This document shows, piece after piece, positions 29,784 through 38,967 of a stretch of 64,000 bases of DNA. The stretch covers positions 496,001-560,000 of the forward strand of contig OZ025839.1 of assembly GCA_964019425.1 (NCBI GenBank), given 5' to 3'. The position numbers and the translations under genes are program-made. The notes beneath the pieces were generated by a model, which saw nothing but the letters and a program-made list of their open reading frames with translations, searched no databases and had not been told where the DNA came from. The DNA is from Flectonema sp. DT1601 (taxonomy: Eukaryota > Euglenozoa > Diplonemea > Diplonemida > Diplonemidae). Every line of letters starts with the position of its first letter. Positions within the stretch are counted from its first letter, which is position 1.

Positions 29784-31079
29784 GGAAATTTCTCCGTTGC
29801 TCCCCCCAAAACCTTGTTTTTTCCTTTGTATACCACCGAAAAGAACTGTGACGGTGTCACAGCTGCGGCATACGGACGCTTGCAACCCTGGTGTACGGAC
29901 TCAAGACCACAATAGCCTACCTTTCCCTGGCAAAATACAAAATAGTTGGATAAAAAATACAAAAAACCCACCTTGTACAAGACTTAAGGTCTTGCGGTAT
30001 ATCAGTAGAGAAGGATACTGTAAACCGAGCCTTCGGAGAGGCCGCTTAAACAGTTAATGGTGACCCCGTGAGGGATTAGCCTGGTTACAGGCGTTGTTTA
30101 GTTCACTGGCAGTACAAAATCCAGGTACCCAATGGGACGTGAAAGAAGAAGATGGAAGGTTTAAGTCCTTTTTCCTGGCTTTGGGGACGCCGGAGTGTGT
30201 AGCTGCATGTCCGGGGATTTGGGGTTGCTGAAGGGTGCTTTTTTCGAGCACACTATCTGGGGACTTTGCTGACGTTCGTTGCAATGGACCCACTAGTCCT
30301 GTGGGCAATGAAGTTCGAGTCGGCTGTGAAGGTTCCGGCGAACGTTGTGTATGGACAGAGGCGGAAGTTAGTGGGTAAGAAAATGGCTTGCACCTGTTTG
30401 CTCCCAGAGCAGACTTCCTTGCCATGTGTTCATGCTTGCGCGACTATCAGAACTTCTTTTTTTTTTGCAATTAACAAGTATTGTAAGAACGAAAAAGAAT
30501 GTTGGCAGCACACGTAAACCTTCTTTAGCTTTATCAGTTTAAGTCGGTTCACGGTTTCGTGCACAAACAAAAAACTCACAAAATATCGAAAGTAGATATC
30601 CCACAAGAATTCGACTGGGCAACTGTCGAGGTGCCTGATATCCCGGAAGGGGCGCATCCGTCAGCGACAGACCGATGTTGTGTTTCCGTTATGCGGAAAA
30701 ATAGTTGTTGTCATGGTCAACGTTAACTTTGTGCGCGAATTAACTGGAACTAAATAAACAGGTTTCTTGGTTTCAACGGGATGCAGTACGTATAGAAAAA
30801 AAGTGTGATGCAAGCTCATCATCTGTTTCATCAAAGTATTTTCTATTCTTGCTTTCATACTTTCGTCAAACAAGGAAACAGTTTTCAATAAATGTGAAGA
30901 TTTCGCCTGCGTTTTTTTCCTCCATTTTCTTCCAGAAAAAAAACAAATGCTGGCACCCAACAAAAAAGAGTTTTTCACTACAGCGACATTTTTTTTTCGG
31001 TGCAGGCAACGGAGACAATAAAAATAAGGTGTGCAACTGAGAAAAAGCTTTTTTTTATGTAGGCAACGGAGAAAGTCCC
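29784..31079. mobile_element. Mutator-like (MULE) DNA transposon relic, about 1.3 kb
   Basis: The ends are inverted repeats: left GGAAATTTCTCCGTTGC (29784-29800) and right GCAACGGAGAAAGTCCC (31063-31079), 12 bases of which are perfectly complementary. A subterminal copy of gcaacggaga lies near 31007. Flanks carry a possible short target duplication (TAATTAA left, CAATTAA right), and the empty site is visible before gene 3 (aagtaattaaaattct). Inside, 30266-30517 (+) encodes a SWIM-type zinc finger (CTC-x(9)-PCVHAC), which is the C-terminal hallmark of MULE transposases. The catalytic domain is missing, so this is a deleted, non-autonomous or dead copy. Its G+C is higher than the surroundings. 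The segment interrupts the leader of PSNWT gene 9. Confidence 0.65.
30266..30517 (+). pseudogene. SWIM zinc-finger remnant of a MULE transposase
   Basis: An 83-codon open stretch with no good start codon. Residues KKMACTC and LPCVHACATI form the CxC...CxH signature of the SWIM domain, followed by a KYC-x-E-x-E region as in transposase C-termini. Upstream parts of a transposase are not recognisable in any frame. Confidence 0.5.
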
Positions 31080-31113
31080 AATTAAATTCTTTTTACAGAT
31101 TTCAAACTTAAAA

Positions 31114-34100
31114 ATGTATCAAAGCAAAATTTTAATACTCTTGCTGACAACATGTGTTGCTGCTGGACAGTTTGCTCCAAACTCTACTGTCCCATCTAAT
31201 GTAACCTCGGCACCATCTAACTGGACTGCTCCACCTTCCAACTGGACCCACGCACTATCGAACTGGACTTCTCCTCCATCGAACTGGACTACTGCACCAT
31301 CCAACTGGACTTCTCCTCCATCGAACTGGACTACTGCACCATCCAACTGGACTTATCCTCCATCGAACTGGACTACTGCGCCATCCAACTGGACTTCTCC
31401 ACCAACGAACTGGACTACTGCACCATCCAACTGGACTTATCCTCCATCGAACTGGACTACTGCGCCATCCAACTGGACTTCTCCTCCATCGAACTGGACT
31501 TCTCCACCATCGAACTGGACTACTGCGCCATCCAACTGGACTTCTCCTCCATCGAATTGGACTACTGCACCATCCAACTGGACTTCTCCTCCATCGAACT
31601 GGACTTCTGCACCATCGAACTGGACTACTGCGCCATCCAACTGGACTTCTCCTCCATCGAACTGGACTACTGCACCATCCAACTGGACTTCTCCTCCATC
31701 GAACTGGACTTCTCCACCAACGAACTGGACTACTGCACCATCCAACTGGACTTATCCTCCATCGAACTGGACTACTGCGCCATCCAACTGGACTTCTCCT
31801 CCATCGAACTGGACTTCTCCACCATCGAACTGGACTACTGCGCCATCCAACTGGACTTCTCCTCCATCGAATTGGACTACTGCACCATCCAACTGGACTT
31901 CTCCTCCATCGAACTGGACTTCTGCACCATCGAACTGGACTACTGCGCCATCCAACTGGACTTCTCCTCCATCGAACTGGACTACTGCACCATCCAACTG
32001 GACTTCTCCTCCATCGAACTGGACTTCTCCACCATCGAACTGGACTACTGCGCCATCCAACTGGACTTCTCCTCCATCGAACTGGACTACTGCACCATCC
32101 AACTGGACTTCTCCTCCATCGAACTGGACTTCTCCACCATCGAACTGGACTACTGCGCCATCCAACTGGACTTCTCCTCCATCGAACTGGACTTCTCCTC
32201 CATCGAACTGGACTAGTGCACCATCGAACTGGACTTCTCCTCCATCGAACTGGACTACTGCACCATCCAACTGGACTTCTCCACCATCCAACTGGACTAC
32301 TGCGCCATCCAACTGGACTTCTCCTCCATCGAACTGGACTTCTCCACCATCGAACTGGACTACTGCGCCATCCAACTGGACTTCTCCTCCATCGAACTGG
32401 ACTTCTCCTCCATCGAACTGGACTAGTGCACCATCGAACTGGACTTCTCCTCCATCGAACTGGACTACTGCACCATCCAACTGGACTTCTCCACCATCCA
32501 ACTGGACTACTGCGCCATCCAACTGGACTTCTCCTCCATCGAACTGGACTACTGCACCATCCAACTGGACTTCTCCACCATCCAACTGGACTACTGCGCC
32601 ATCCAACTGGACTTCTCCTCCATCGAACTGGACTACTGCACCATCCAACTGGACTTCTCCTCCATCGAACTGGACTTCTCCACCATCGAACTGGACTACT
32701 GCACCATCCAACTGGACTTCTCCTCCATCGAACTGGACTTCTCCTCCATCGAACTGGACTAGTGCACCATCGAACTGGACTTCTCCTCCATCGAACTGGA
32801 CTACTGCACCATCCAACTGGACTTCTCCACCATCCAACTGGACTAGTGCACCATCGAACTGGACTTCTCCTCCATCCAACTGGACTACTGCACCATCCAA
32901 CTGGACTTCTCCACCATCCAACTGGACTAGTGCACCATCCAACTGGACTTCTCCTCCATCGAACTGGACTAGTGCACCATCGAACTGGACTTCTCCTCCA
33001 TCGAACTGGACTACTGCACCATCCAACTGGACTTCTCCACCATCCAACTGGACTACTGCGCCATCCAACTGGACTTCTCCTCCATCGAACTGGACTACTG
33101 CACCATCCAACTGGACTTCTCCTCCATCGAACTGGACTTCTCCACCATCGAACTGGACTACTGCACCATCCAACTGGACTTCTCCTCCATCGAACTGGAC
33201 TTCTCCTCCATCGAACTGGACTAGTGCACCATCGAACTGGACTTCTCCTCCATCGAACTGGACTACTGCACCATCCAACTGGACTTCTCCACCATCCAAC
33301 TGGACTAGTGCACCATCCAACTGGACTTCTCCTCCATCGAACTGGACTTCTCCTCCATCGAACTGGACTACTGCACCATCCAACTGGACTAAATCTCCAT
33401 CTAACTCATCTGCGTTTGAATGTTATGTGAGCCGTGAGGAGCAGGGAAAGTGGACGGAAGAACAGCGCATGTACTGCTGCCTTTACGAAGGAGTTGGATG
33501 CAAGGCGAACAAGGACCAGGTTGACTGCTTCATGTCTTCGAATAATTGGAATAAGACTGAGAAGGAGTACTGCTGTATGACTGCTGATATTGGATGTGCT
33601 GTTAACTGCTCAGTTGAGAAGTCACTCCTGTCGAAGGAGGAGGTGGCAAGCTGTTGCAACAGAACGGGTCTGCACTGTGATGCGAAGGCTGCTGCTGCCG
33701 ACGTTGCTGCTGCCGCTGCTATGGTTGCAGAGGAAGAAGGAAGCGGTTTCAAACTCAGCTTCCGTGGTGACTGGAAGACCGTGTCACGCAACCCGAAGAG
33801 GAAGGTGCAGCTCTTCAGAATGTCGATGATCGCTGCGTCGAAGACTTTGCAGAAGGATCCGTCGAGCCTGATTGTGACCTACTTCGGAACGGAGAAGTCG
33901 GGTGAGGAGGTTCCGTCAACTGGCGGGCTCTCTGATTATGGGTACAATGTGCCTTCTGCTTGGAACGTCGACAATGAGATGTCTGTTGCTGCTGTGAAGA
34001 ATGCCGCTGCTGCTTCGCCTAATTCGGCAAGAAGGGTAGTGTCTGTGTTGGGAGAGACAGTGACTGAGGCGGCAAAGGGTAAGGACGGACTCTTCTTCGA

Positions 34101-34470
34101 TTATTACATCACCGGAAAGGACGTGGACGTGATCAGCGGTGAGGTTGAGGAGTCGAAGAAGACTGTTTTGCAGAACAACAACGAAGGTTACTCGCTCATC
34201 TTGCCTGGGGCCAGCGTGACTCGAGTAGGATCCGAAGAAACAAGTGCACCATCGTCATCTTCTTCTTCAAGCAAGGGATGGATCTTTGCTCTTGTTGGAT
34301 CACTCGTTGGTCTTTGTGCTGTCGGTGGAATGGTTGCCTTGTTTATTAACAAAAGGAATAAGAAGAATCAGAGTGCATGTGAATTGAACGACTTTATTGG
34401 ACTTGAGGCAATTGAAGTGAAAGAAGATGTTGATGCTTCTGGTGACGGAGTGTACCAAGCAAGGATTTAA
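31114..34470 (+). CDS. PSNWT-repeat membrane glycoprotein, gene 9 of 10 (largest)
   Basis: 1118 residues, 105 units (residues 27-761), the longest array in the window. Dipeptides are SP, TA and SA with a few YP at the start, so this copy is Ser/Thr/Pro-rich like genes 2 and 3. The signal peptide reads MYQSKILILLL, a variant of the subgroup. One unit reads ALSNWT (Pro to Leu). The domain carries SPNSARR, otherwise found only in gene 10. Acceptor ttctttttacag ends at 31098, just right of the transposon. Transmembrane helix about 1055-1078. The 3' flank is of the gene 3/10 type with AATAAA at 34575-34580. Whether the gene is still expressed with a transposon in its leader cannot be told. Confidence 0.88.
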   Translation: MYQSKILILLLTTCVAAGQFAPNSTVPSNVTSAPSNWTAPPSNWTHALSNWTSPPSNWTTAPSNWTSPPSNWTTAPSNWTYPPSNWTTAPSNWTSPPTNWTTAPSNWTYPPSNWTTAPSNWTSPPSNWTSPPSNWTTAPSNWTSPPSNWTTAPSNWTSPPSNWTSAPSNWTTAPSNWTSPPSNWTTAPSNWTSPPSNWTSPPTNWTTAPSNWTYPPSNWTTAPSNWTSPPSNWTSPPSNWTTAPSNWTSPPSNWTTAPSNWTSPPSNWTSAPSNWTTAPSNWTSPPSNWTTAPSNWTSPPSNWTSPPSNWTTAPSNWTSPPSNWTTAPSNWTSPPSNWTSPPSNWTTAPSNWTSPPSNWTSPPSNWTSAPSNWTSPPSNWTTAPSNWTSPPSNWTTAPSNWTSPPSNWTSPPSNWTTAPSNWTSPPSNWTSPPSNWTSAPSNWTSPPSNWTTAPSNWTSPPSNWTTAPSNWTSPPSNWTTAPSNWTSPPSNWTTAPSNWTSPPSNWTTAPSNWTSPPSNWTSPPSNWTTAPSNWTSPPSNWTSPPSNWTSAPSNWTSPPSNWTTAPSNWTSPPSNWTSAPSNWTSPPSNWTTAPSNWTSPPSNWTSAPSNWTSPPSNWTSAPSNWTSPPSNWTTAPSNWTSPPSNWTTAPSNWTSPPSNWTTAPSNWTSPPSNWTSPPSNWTTAPSNWTSPPSNWTSPPSNWTSAPSNWTSPPSNWTTAPSNWTSPPSNWTSAPSNWTSPPSNWTSPPSNWTTAPSNWTKSPSNSSAFECYVSREEQGKWTEEQRMYCCLYEGVGCKANKDQVDCFMSSNNWNKTEKEYCCMTADIGCAVNCSVEKSLLSKEEVASCCNRTGLHCDAKAAAADVAAAAAMVAEEEGSGFKLSFRGDWKTVSRNPKRKVQLFRMSMIAASKTLQKDPSSLIVTYFGTEKSGEEVPSTGGLSDYGYNVPSAWNVDNEMSVAAVKNAAAASPNSARRVVSVLGETVTEAAKGKDGLFFDYYITGKDVDVISGEVEESKKTVLQNNNEGYSLILPGASVTRVGSEETSAPSSSSSSSKGWIFALVGSLVGLCAVGGMVALFINKRNKKNQSACELNDFIGLEAIEVKEDVDASGDGVYQARI
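31192..33396 (+). repeat. 21-bp coding minisatellite, 105 units (gene 9)
   Basis: 2205 bp in register. Repeated blocks such as SP-TA-SP-SP-TA and SA-SP-TA-SP-TA recur many times, giving a visible second-level period of roughly 5-8 units. Confidence 0.97.
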
Positions 34471-35139
34471 ATTTGAATGTTTCGGTACACAAACTGGTTC
34501 GTAATCACTAATTCCTCGTGTATGACCTCTCCTTAAGATTGTTTTAACATTATTTTGTAATCGTTAGAAGCCACAATAAAACACTATCTCAGTTTGCCTG
34601 CTGTAGATATAAGTTTGTAGTTGGTTTTCATTTTGTTGTTTACAAATTGTTTTTTTTATTTTTGATTACCTTTCAATAGGTAGCAAGAACTGAATTATCA
34701 TTCGACGATGACACATGCGAGAAATACTATCGCTCCCCTGTGTTTGTTGTCGGTGATGCTGTATGAACGTTGCCTAAGGCAACAATTCAAATAACCTATT
34801 ATTTGTGATAGTTTGAAGAAGATGGCAATTATTGCAGAACGGAAATAACAAATTATTCCTAGTCCGTTGGACATTAGCGAGACGCAAAACTTATTCTCGT
34901 CGTCGAATAACTTATCGCTTGGGATGGATGAACTTATGTCTTGCAAGACAAAAAAAAAATAACTAAAAATAAAAAGAAAAAAAAAATCACAAACGCTTTT
35001 CAATTGATGATGTTCCTCTCTTCGTACAAACGTTTTTAATTTTAGATATTCTAGAGAATCATTGAAGGAATTGCTCTGTATGTTTAGTAGTGGCGTTGAT
35101 CGTGAAATAGAAGCAACTTCTGGTTTCAATTATGTAATC
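34471..35139. other. 3' flank of gene 9 and spacer
   Basis: AATAAA at 34575-34580, hairpin at 34703-34752, A-runs near 34951-34987. No ORF I would call a gene. Confidence 0.55.
34703..34752 (+). other. conserved downstream hairpin, gene 9 copy
   Basis: All three stems intact. Confidence 0.5.
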
Positions 35140-35713
35140 TATTTCCTTTCATTCTCCGAAGTGAGAAGCATCAGTTTTTCCTGTTGAAGTTTTGTGAACG
35201 AAACAGCTCCTACGTGTTCTTCAGAAAACCAGCCTGAGGGTAATTTATTTGATTTAGAAGTGTTCCCAAGTTGTTTGATAATCATCTTGTCTTATTATTT
35301 TTTTTTTTTTCGTATTTCGGAAAAAAAAAAAGTAGGGAAAATTAAAGATGAAATTATATTCTATTTTATTATGTGGTATTATCATCTCATTGTTTAGTGA
35401 GGGTTGAAATTATCTTCAGCTTGCTTTATTTTTTTGTTTGCGATGGAATCTTTTGGCAACTTAGCTCTTAAGTTCCTAGCAATGTGTTTGAAGTGTTTTC
35501 ATATAAAATGTATGCTTCATTCTTAATTCTTCTCTCTCTCTCCCTCTCTCTTGTTGGCAAATTGTTGTCATTACGGACTGCTGCAGCGAGTAGTTTTGTT
35601 GTAAACGATTCTTCTCAAACAGGTTCAGAAATATCTAGTGCGGCTGATGTTCATACTTGTGTGTTTATTTTTTGTTTAATCGCCCTATGAAATAATTAAA
35701 ATTCTTTTTACAG
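35140..35713 (+). promoter_or_regulatory. divergent upstream region, gene 10
   Basis: Only the two ends resemble the module of genes 4-8: tttcctttcattctccgaa near 35151 and the CT-rich/gttgtaaacgattcttctcaaacag part from about 35530. The centre, where the TATA box, hydrophobic ORF and GTAAGT donor should be, is replaced by unrelated A/T-rich sequence. The acceptor ttctttttacag ends at 35713, 15 bp before the ATG. Confidence 0.45.
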
Positions 35714-35728
35714 ATTTCAAACATAAAA

Positions 35729-37990
35729 ATGCATCAAAGCAAAGTTTTAATACTCTTGCTGACAACATGTGTTGCTGCTGGACAGTTTGCTCCAAACTCT
35801 ACTGTCCCATCTAATGTAACCTCGTCACCATCTAACTGGACTGCTCCATCTTCAAACTGGACCCACACACCATCCAACTGGACCTATCCACCATCAAACT
35901 GGACTAAATATCCATCCAACTGGACCCACGCACCGTCCAACTGGACCTATCCGCCATCAAACTGGACTAAATCTCCATCAAACTGGACTTATCCACCATC
36001 CAACTGGACCCACGCACCGTCCAACTGGACCTACCCACCATCCAACTGGACCCACGCACCATCAAACTGGACCTATCCACCATCCAACTGGACCCACGCA
36101 CCATCAAACTGGACTTATCCACCATCCAACTGGACTAAATCTCCATCGAACTGGACCCACGCACCGTCCAACTGGACCTATCCACCATCCAACTGGACTA
36201 AATCTCCATCGAACTGGACCCACGCTCCGTCCAACTGGACCTATCCACCATCCAACTGGACCCACGCACCGTCTAACTGGACCTATCCACCATCCAACTG
36301 GACTAAATCTCCATCGAACTGGACCCACGCTCCGTCCAACTGGACCTATCCACCATCCAACTGGACCCACGCACCATCAAACTGGACTTATCCACCATCC
36401 AACTGGACCCACGCACCGTCCAACTGGACCTACCCACCATCCAACTGGACCCACGCTCCGTCCAACTGGACCTATCCACCATCCAACTGGACCCACGCAC
36501 CATCAAACTGGACTTATCCACCATCCAACTGGACCCACGCACCATCAAACTGGACCTATCCACCATCCAACTGGACTAAATCTCCATCGAACTGGACCCA
36601 CGCTCCGTCCAACTGGACCTATCCACCATCCAACTGGACCCACGCACCGTCCAACTGGACCTACCCACCATCCAACTGGACCCACGCACCATCAAACTGG
36701 ACTTATCCACCATCCAACTGGACCCACGCTCCGTCCAACTGGACCTATCCACCATCCAACTGGACCCACGCACCGTCCAACTGGACCTACCCACCATCCA
36801 ACTGGACCCACGCACCATCAAACTGGACTTATCCACCATCCAACTGGACCCACGCTCCGTCCAACTGGACCTATCCACCATCGAACTGGACTTCTCCACC
36901 ATCCAACTGGACTAAATCTCCATCTAACTCATCTGCGTTTGAGTGTTATGTGAGCCGTGAGGAGCAGGGAAAGTGGACGGAAGAACAGCGCATGTACTGC
37001 TGCCTTTACGAAGGAGTTGGATGCAAGGCGAACAAGGACCAGGTTGACTGCTTCATGTCTTCGAATAATTGGAATAAGAGTGAGAAGGAGTACTGCTGTA
37101 TGACTGCTGATATTGGATGTGCTGTTAACTGCTCAGTTGAGAAGTCACTCCTGTCGAAGGAGGAGGTGGCAAGCTGTTGCAACAGAACGGGTCTGCACTG
37201 TGATGCGAAGGCTGCTGCTGCCGACGTTGCTGCTGCCGCTGCTATGGTTGCAGAGGAAGAAGGAAGCGGTTTCAAACTCAGCTTCCGTGGTGACTGGAAG
37301 ACCGTGTCACGCAACCCGAAGAGGAAGGTGCAGCTCTTCAGAATGTCGATGATCGCTGCGTCGAAGACTTTGCAGAAGGATCCGTCGAGCCTGATTGTGA
37401 CCTACTTCGGAACGGAGAAGTCGGGTGAGGAGGTTCCGTCAACTGGCGGGCTCTCTGATTATGGGTACAATGTGCCTGCTGCTTGGAACGTCGACAACGA
37501 GATGTCTGTTGCTGCTGTGAAGAATGCCGCTGCTGCTTCGCCTAATTCGGCAAGAAGGGTAGTGTCTGTGTTGGGAGAGACAGTGACTGAGGCGGCAAAG
37601 GGTAAGGACGGACTCTTCTTCGACTACTACATCACCGGAAAGAACGCGGACGTGATCAACAGCGAGGTTGAGGATTCAAAGAAGACTGTTTTGCAGAACA
37701 ACAACGAAGGTTACTCGCTCATCTTGCCTGGGGCCAGCGTGACTCGAGTAGGATCCGAAGAAACAAGTGCACCATCTCCATCTTCTTCTTCAAGCAAGGG
37801 ATGGATCTTTGCTCTTGTTGGATCACTCGTCGGTCTTTGTGCTGTCGGTGGAATGGTTGCCTTGTTTATTAACAAAAGGAATAAGAAGAATCAGAGTGCA
37901 TCTGAATTGAACGACTTTGTTGGCCTTGAGGTAATTGAAGTGAAAGAAGATGATGCTTCTGGTGACGGAGTGTACCAAGCAAGGATTTAA
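35729..37990 (+). CDS. PSNWT-repeat membrane glycoprotein, gene 10 of 10
   Basis: 753 residues, 53 units (residues 27-397) in an almost strict alternation of HA and YP with interspersed KS. This makes a 42-bp higher-order repeat combining the His/Lys theme of gene 1 with the Tyr theme of genes 4-8. The first units are irregular (PSNVTSS, APSSNWTHT). The domain has the KNADVINSEVEDSKK variant of genes 5 and 8, PAAWN of gene 4 and SPNSARR of gene 9, so it is the clearest mosaic. The tail lacks one residue (KEDDASGD) and reads FVGLEVIEVK. Transmembrane helix about 691-714. AATAAA at 38095-38100. Confidence 0.9.
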   Translation: MHQSKVLILLLTTCVAAGQFAPNSTVPSNVTSSPSNWTAPSSNWTHTPSNWTYPPSNWTKYPSNWTHAPSNWTYPPSNWTKSPSNWTYPPSNWTHAPSNWTYPPSNWTHAPSNWTYPPSNWTHAPSNWTYPPSNWTKSPSNWTHAPSNWTYPPSNWTKSPSNWTHAPSNWTYPPSNWTHAPSNWTYPPSNWTKSPSNWTHAPSNWTYPPSNWTHAPSNWTYPPSNWTHAPSNWTYPPSNWTHAPSNWTYPPSNWTHAPSNWTYPPSNWTHAPSNWTYPPSNWTKSPSNWTHAPSNWTYPPSNWTHAPSNWTYPPSNWTHAPSNWTYPPSNWTHAPSNWTYPPSNWTHAPSNWTYPPSNWTHAPSNWTYPPSNWTHAPSNWTYPPSNWTSPPSNWTKSPSNSSAFECYVSREEQGKWTEEQRMYCCLYEGVGCKANKDQVDCFMSSNNWNKSEKEYCCMTADIGCAVNCSVEKSLLSKEEVASCCNRTGLHCDAKAAAADVAAAAAMVAEEEGSGFKLSFRGDWKTVSRNPKRKVQLFRMSMIAASKTLQKDPSSLIVTYFGTEKSGEEVPSTGGLSDYGYNVPAAWNVDNEMSVAAVKNAAAASPNSARRVVSVLGETVTEAAKGKDGLFFDYYITGKNADVINSEVEDSKKTVLQNNNEGYSLILPGASVTRVGSEETSAPSPSSSSSKGWIFALVGSLVGLCAVGGMVALFINKRNKKNQSASELNDFVGLEVIEVKEDDASGDGVYQARI
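35807..36919 (+). repeat. 21-bp coding minisatellite, 53 units, with 42-bp higher-order period (gene 10)
   Basis: 1113 bp in register; HA/YP alternation dominates. Confidence 0.97.
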
Positions 37991-38967
37991 ATTTGAATGT
38001 TTTGGTACACAAACTGGTTCGTAATCACTAATTCCTCGTGTATGACCTCTCCTTAAGATTGTTTTAACATTATTTCGCAGTCGTTTGAAGCCACAATAAA
38101 ACACTATCTCAGTTTGCCTGCTGTAGATATAAATTTGTAGTTGGTTTTCATTTTGTTGTTTACAAATTGTTTTTTTTTATTTTTGATTACCTTTCAATAG
38201 GTAGCAAGAACTGAATTGTCACTCGTCGATGACACATGCGAGAAAAACTATCGCTCCCCTGTGTTTGTTGTCGGTGATGTAGTCTGAACGTTGCCAAGTG
38301 CAACAATTCGCAAATATTGCAGAACGGAAATTTTAAATAATTCCTAATCCTTTGGGCATTAACGATATTACGTCGGGAATCAGATCAAAACTTATTCTCG
38401 TCGTCGAATAACTTTATCGCTTGGGATGGATGAACTTATGTCTTGAAAGACAAAAAAAAAAAAAAAATAGAAAACTTTACAAACGATTTTTAATTGATGC
38501 GGGTCTTCTCTGTGTACAAACATTTTTAGTTTTGGATATTCGAGAGAAGTAGATGGAATTGCCACATGCGTTTACTCCCGGTTGCGTTGATCGATTAACA
38601 GAAACAGCTCCTGGTTTACATTTCGCAAGTGGGCATTTCCTTTCTTTTTCCAAAATGAACATCTTATTTTGAGTTTTAAATAAATAAAAATAAATTCACT
38701 TGCATGCAATTGCGAGCCCGATTTAAGAAGTTCAAAGCTGTAGACGATGCAGAAAGATGAACAAGGTCACTACAAGACGATAAACTGTATTATAAATTCC
38801 TCTCTCGTTTGTTTTTTTCAAGAAATTACTTTTTTTTTTCCTTTCCTTTCTTTTCTTTTTTTAAATAATTTTTTTTTTTTTTTTTTCATTTCTTCAGGTA
38901 CACCAACCTTACTAGTTCGTCAAACTATTTTGAAATTATTTTTAATTTTTTTATATCTTTTTTTTTT
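37991..38967. other. 3' flank of gene 10 and end of the array
   Basis: AATAAA at 38095-38100, hairpin at 38224-38273, GTCTTGAAAGAC palindrome and A-run near 38440-38466, then T-rich sequence from 38800. This is where similarity to the repeat-gene spacers ends. No ORF. Confidence 0.55.
38224..38273 (+). other. conserved downstream hairpin, gene 10 copy
   Basis: Inner stems intact; the left outer arm reads CGTC in place of CGAC, so the outer pairing is weakened. Confidence 0.45.

Noticed and set aside
29476-30057. 193-codon ORF running into the transposon
   Set aside because: It has no ATG near the start, crosses the element boundary at 29784, and shows no recognisable domain.
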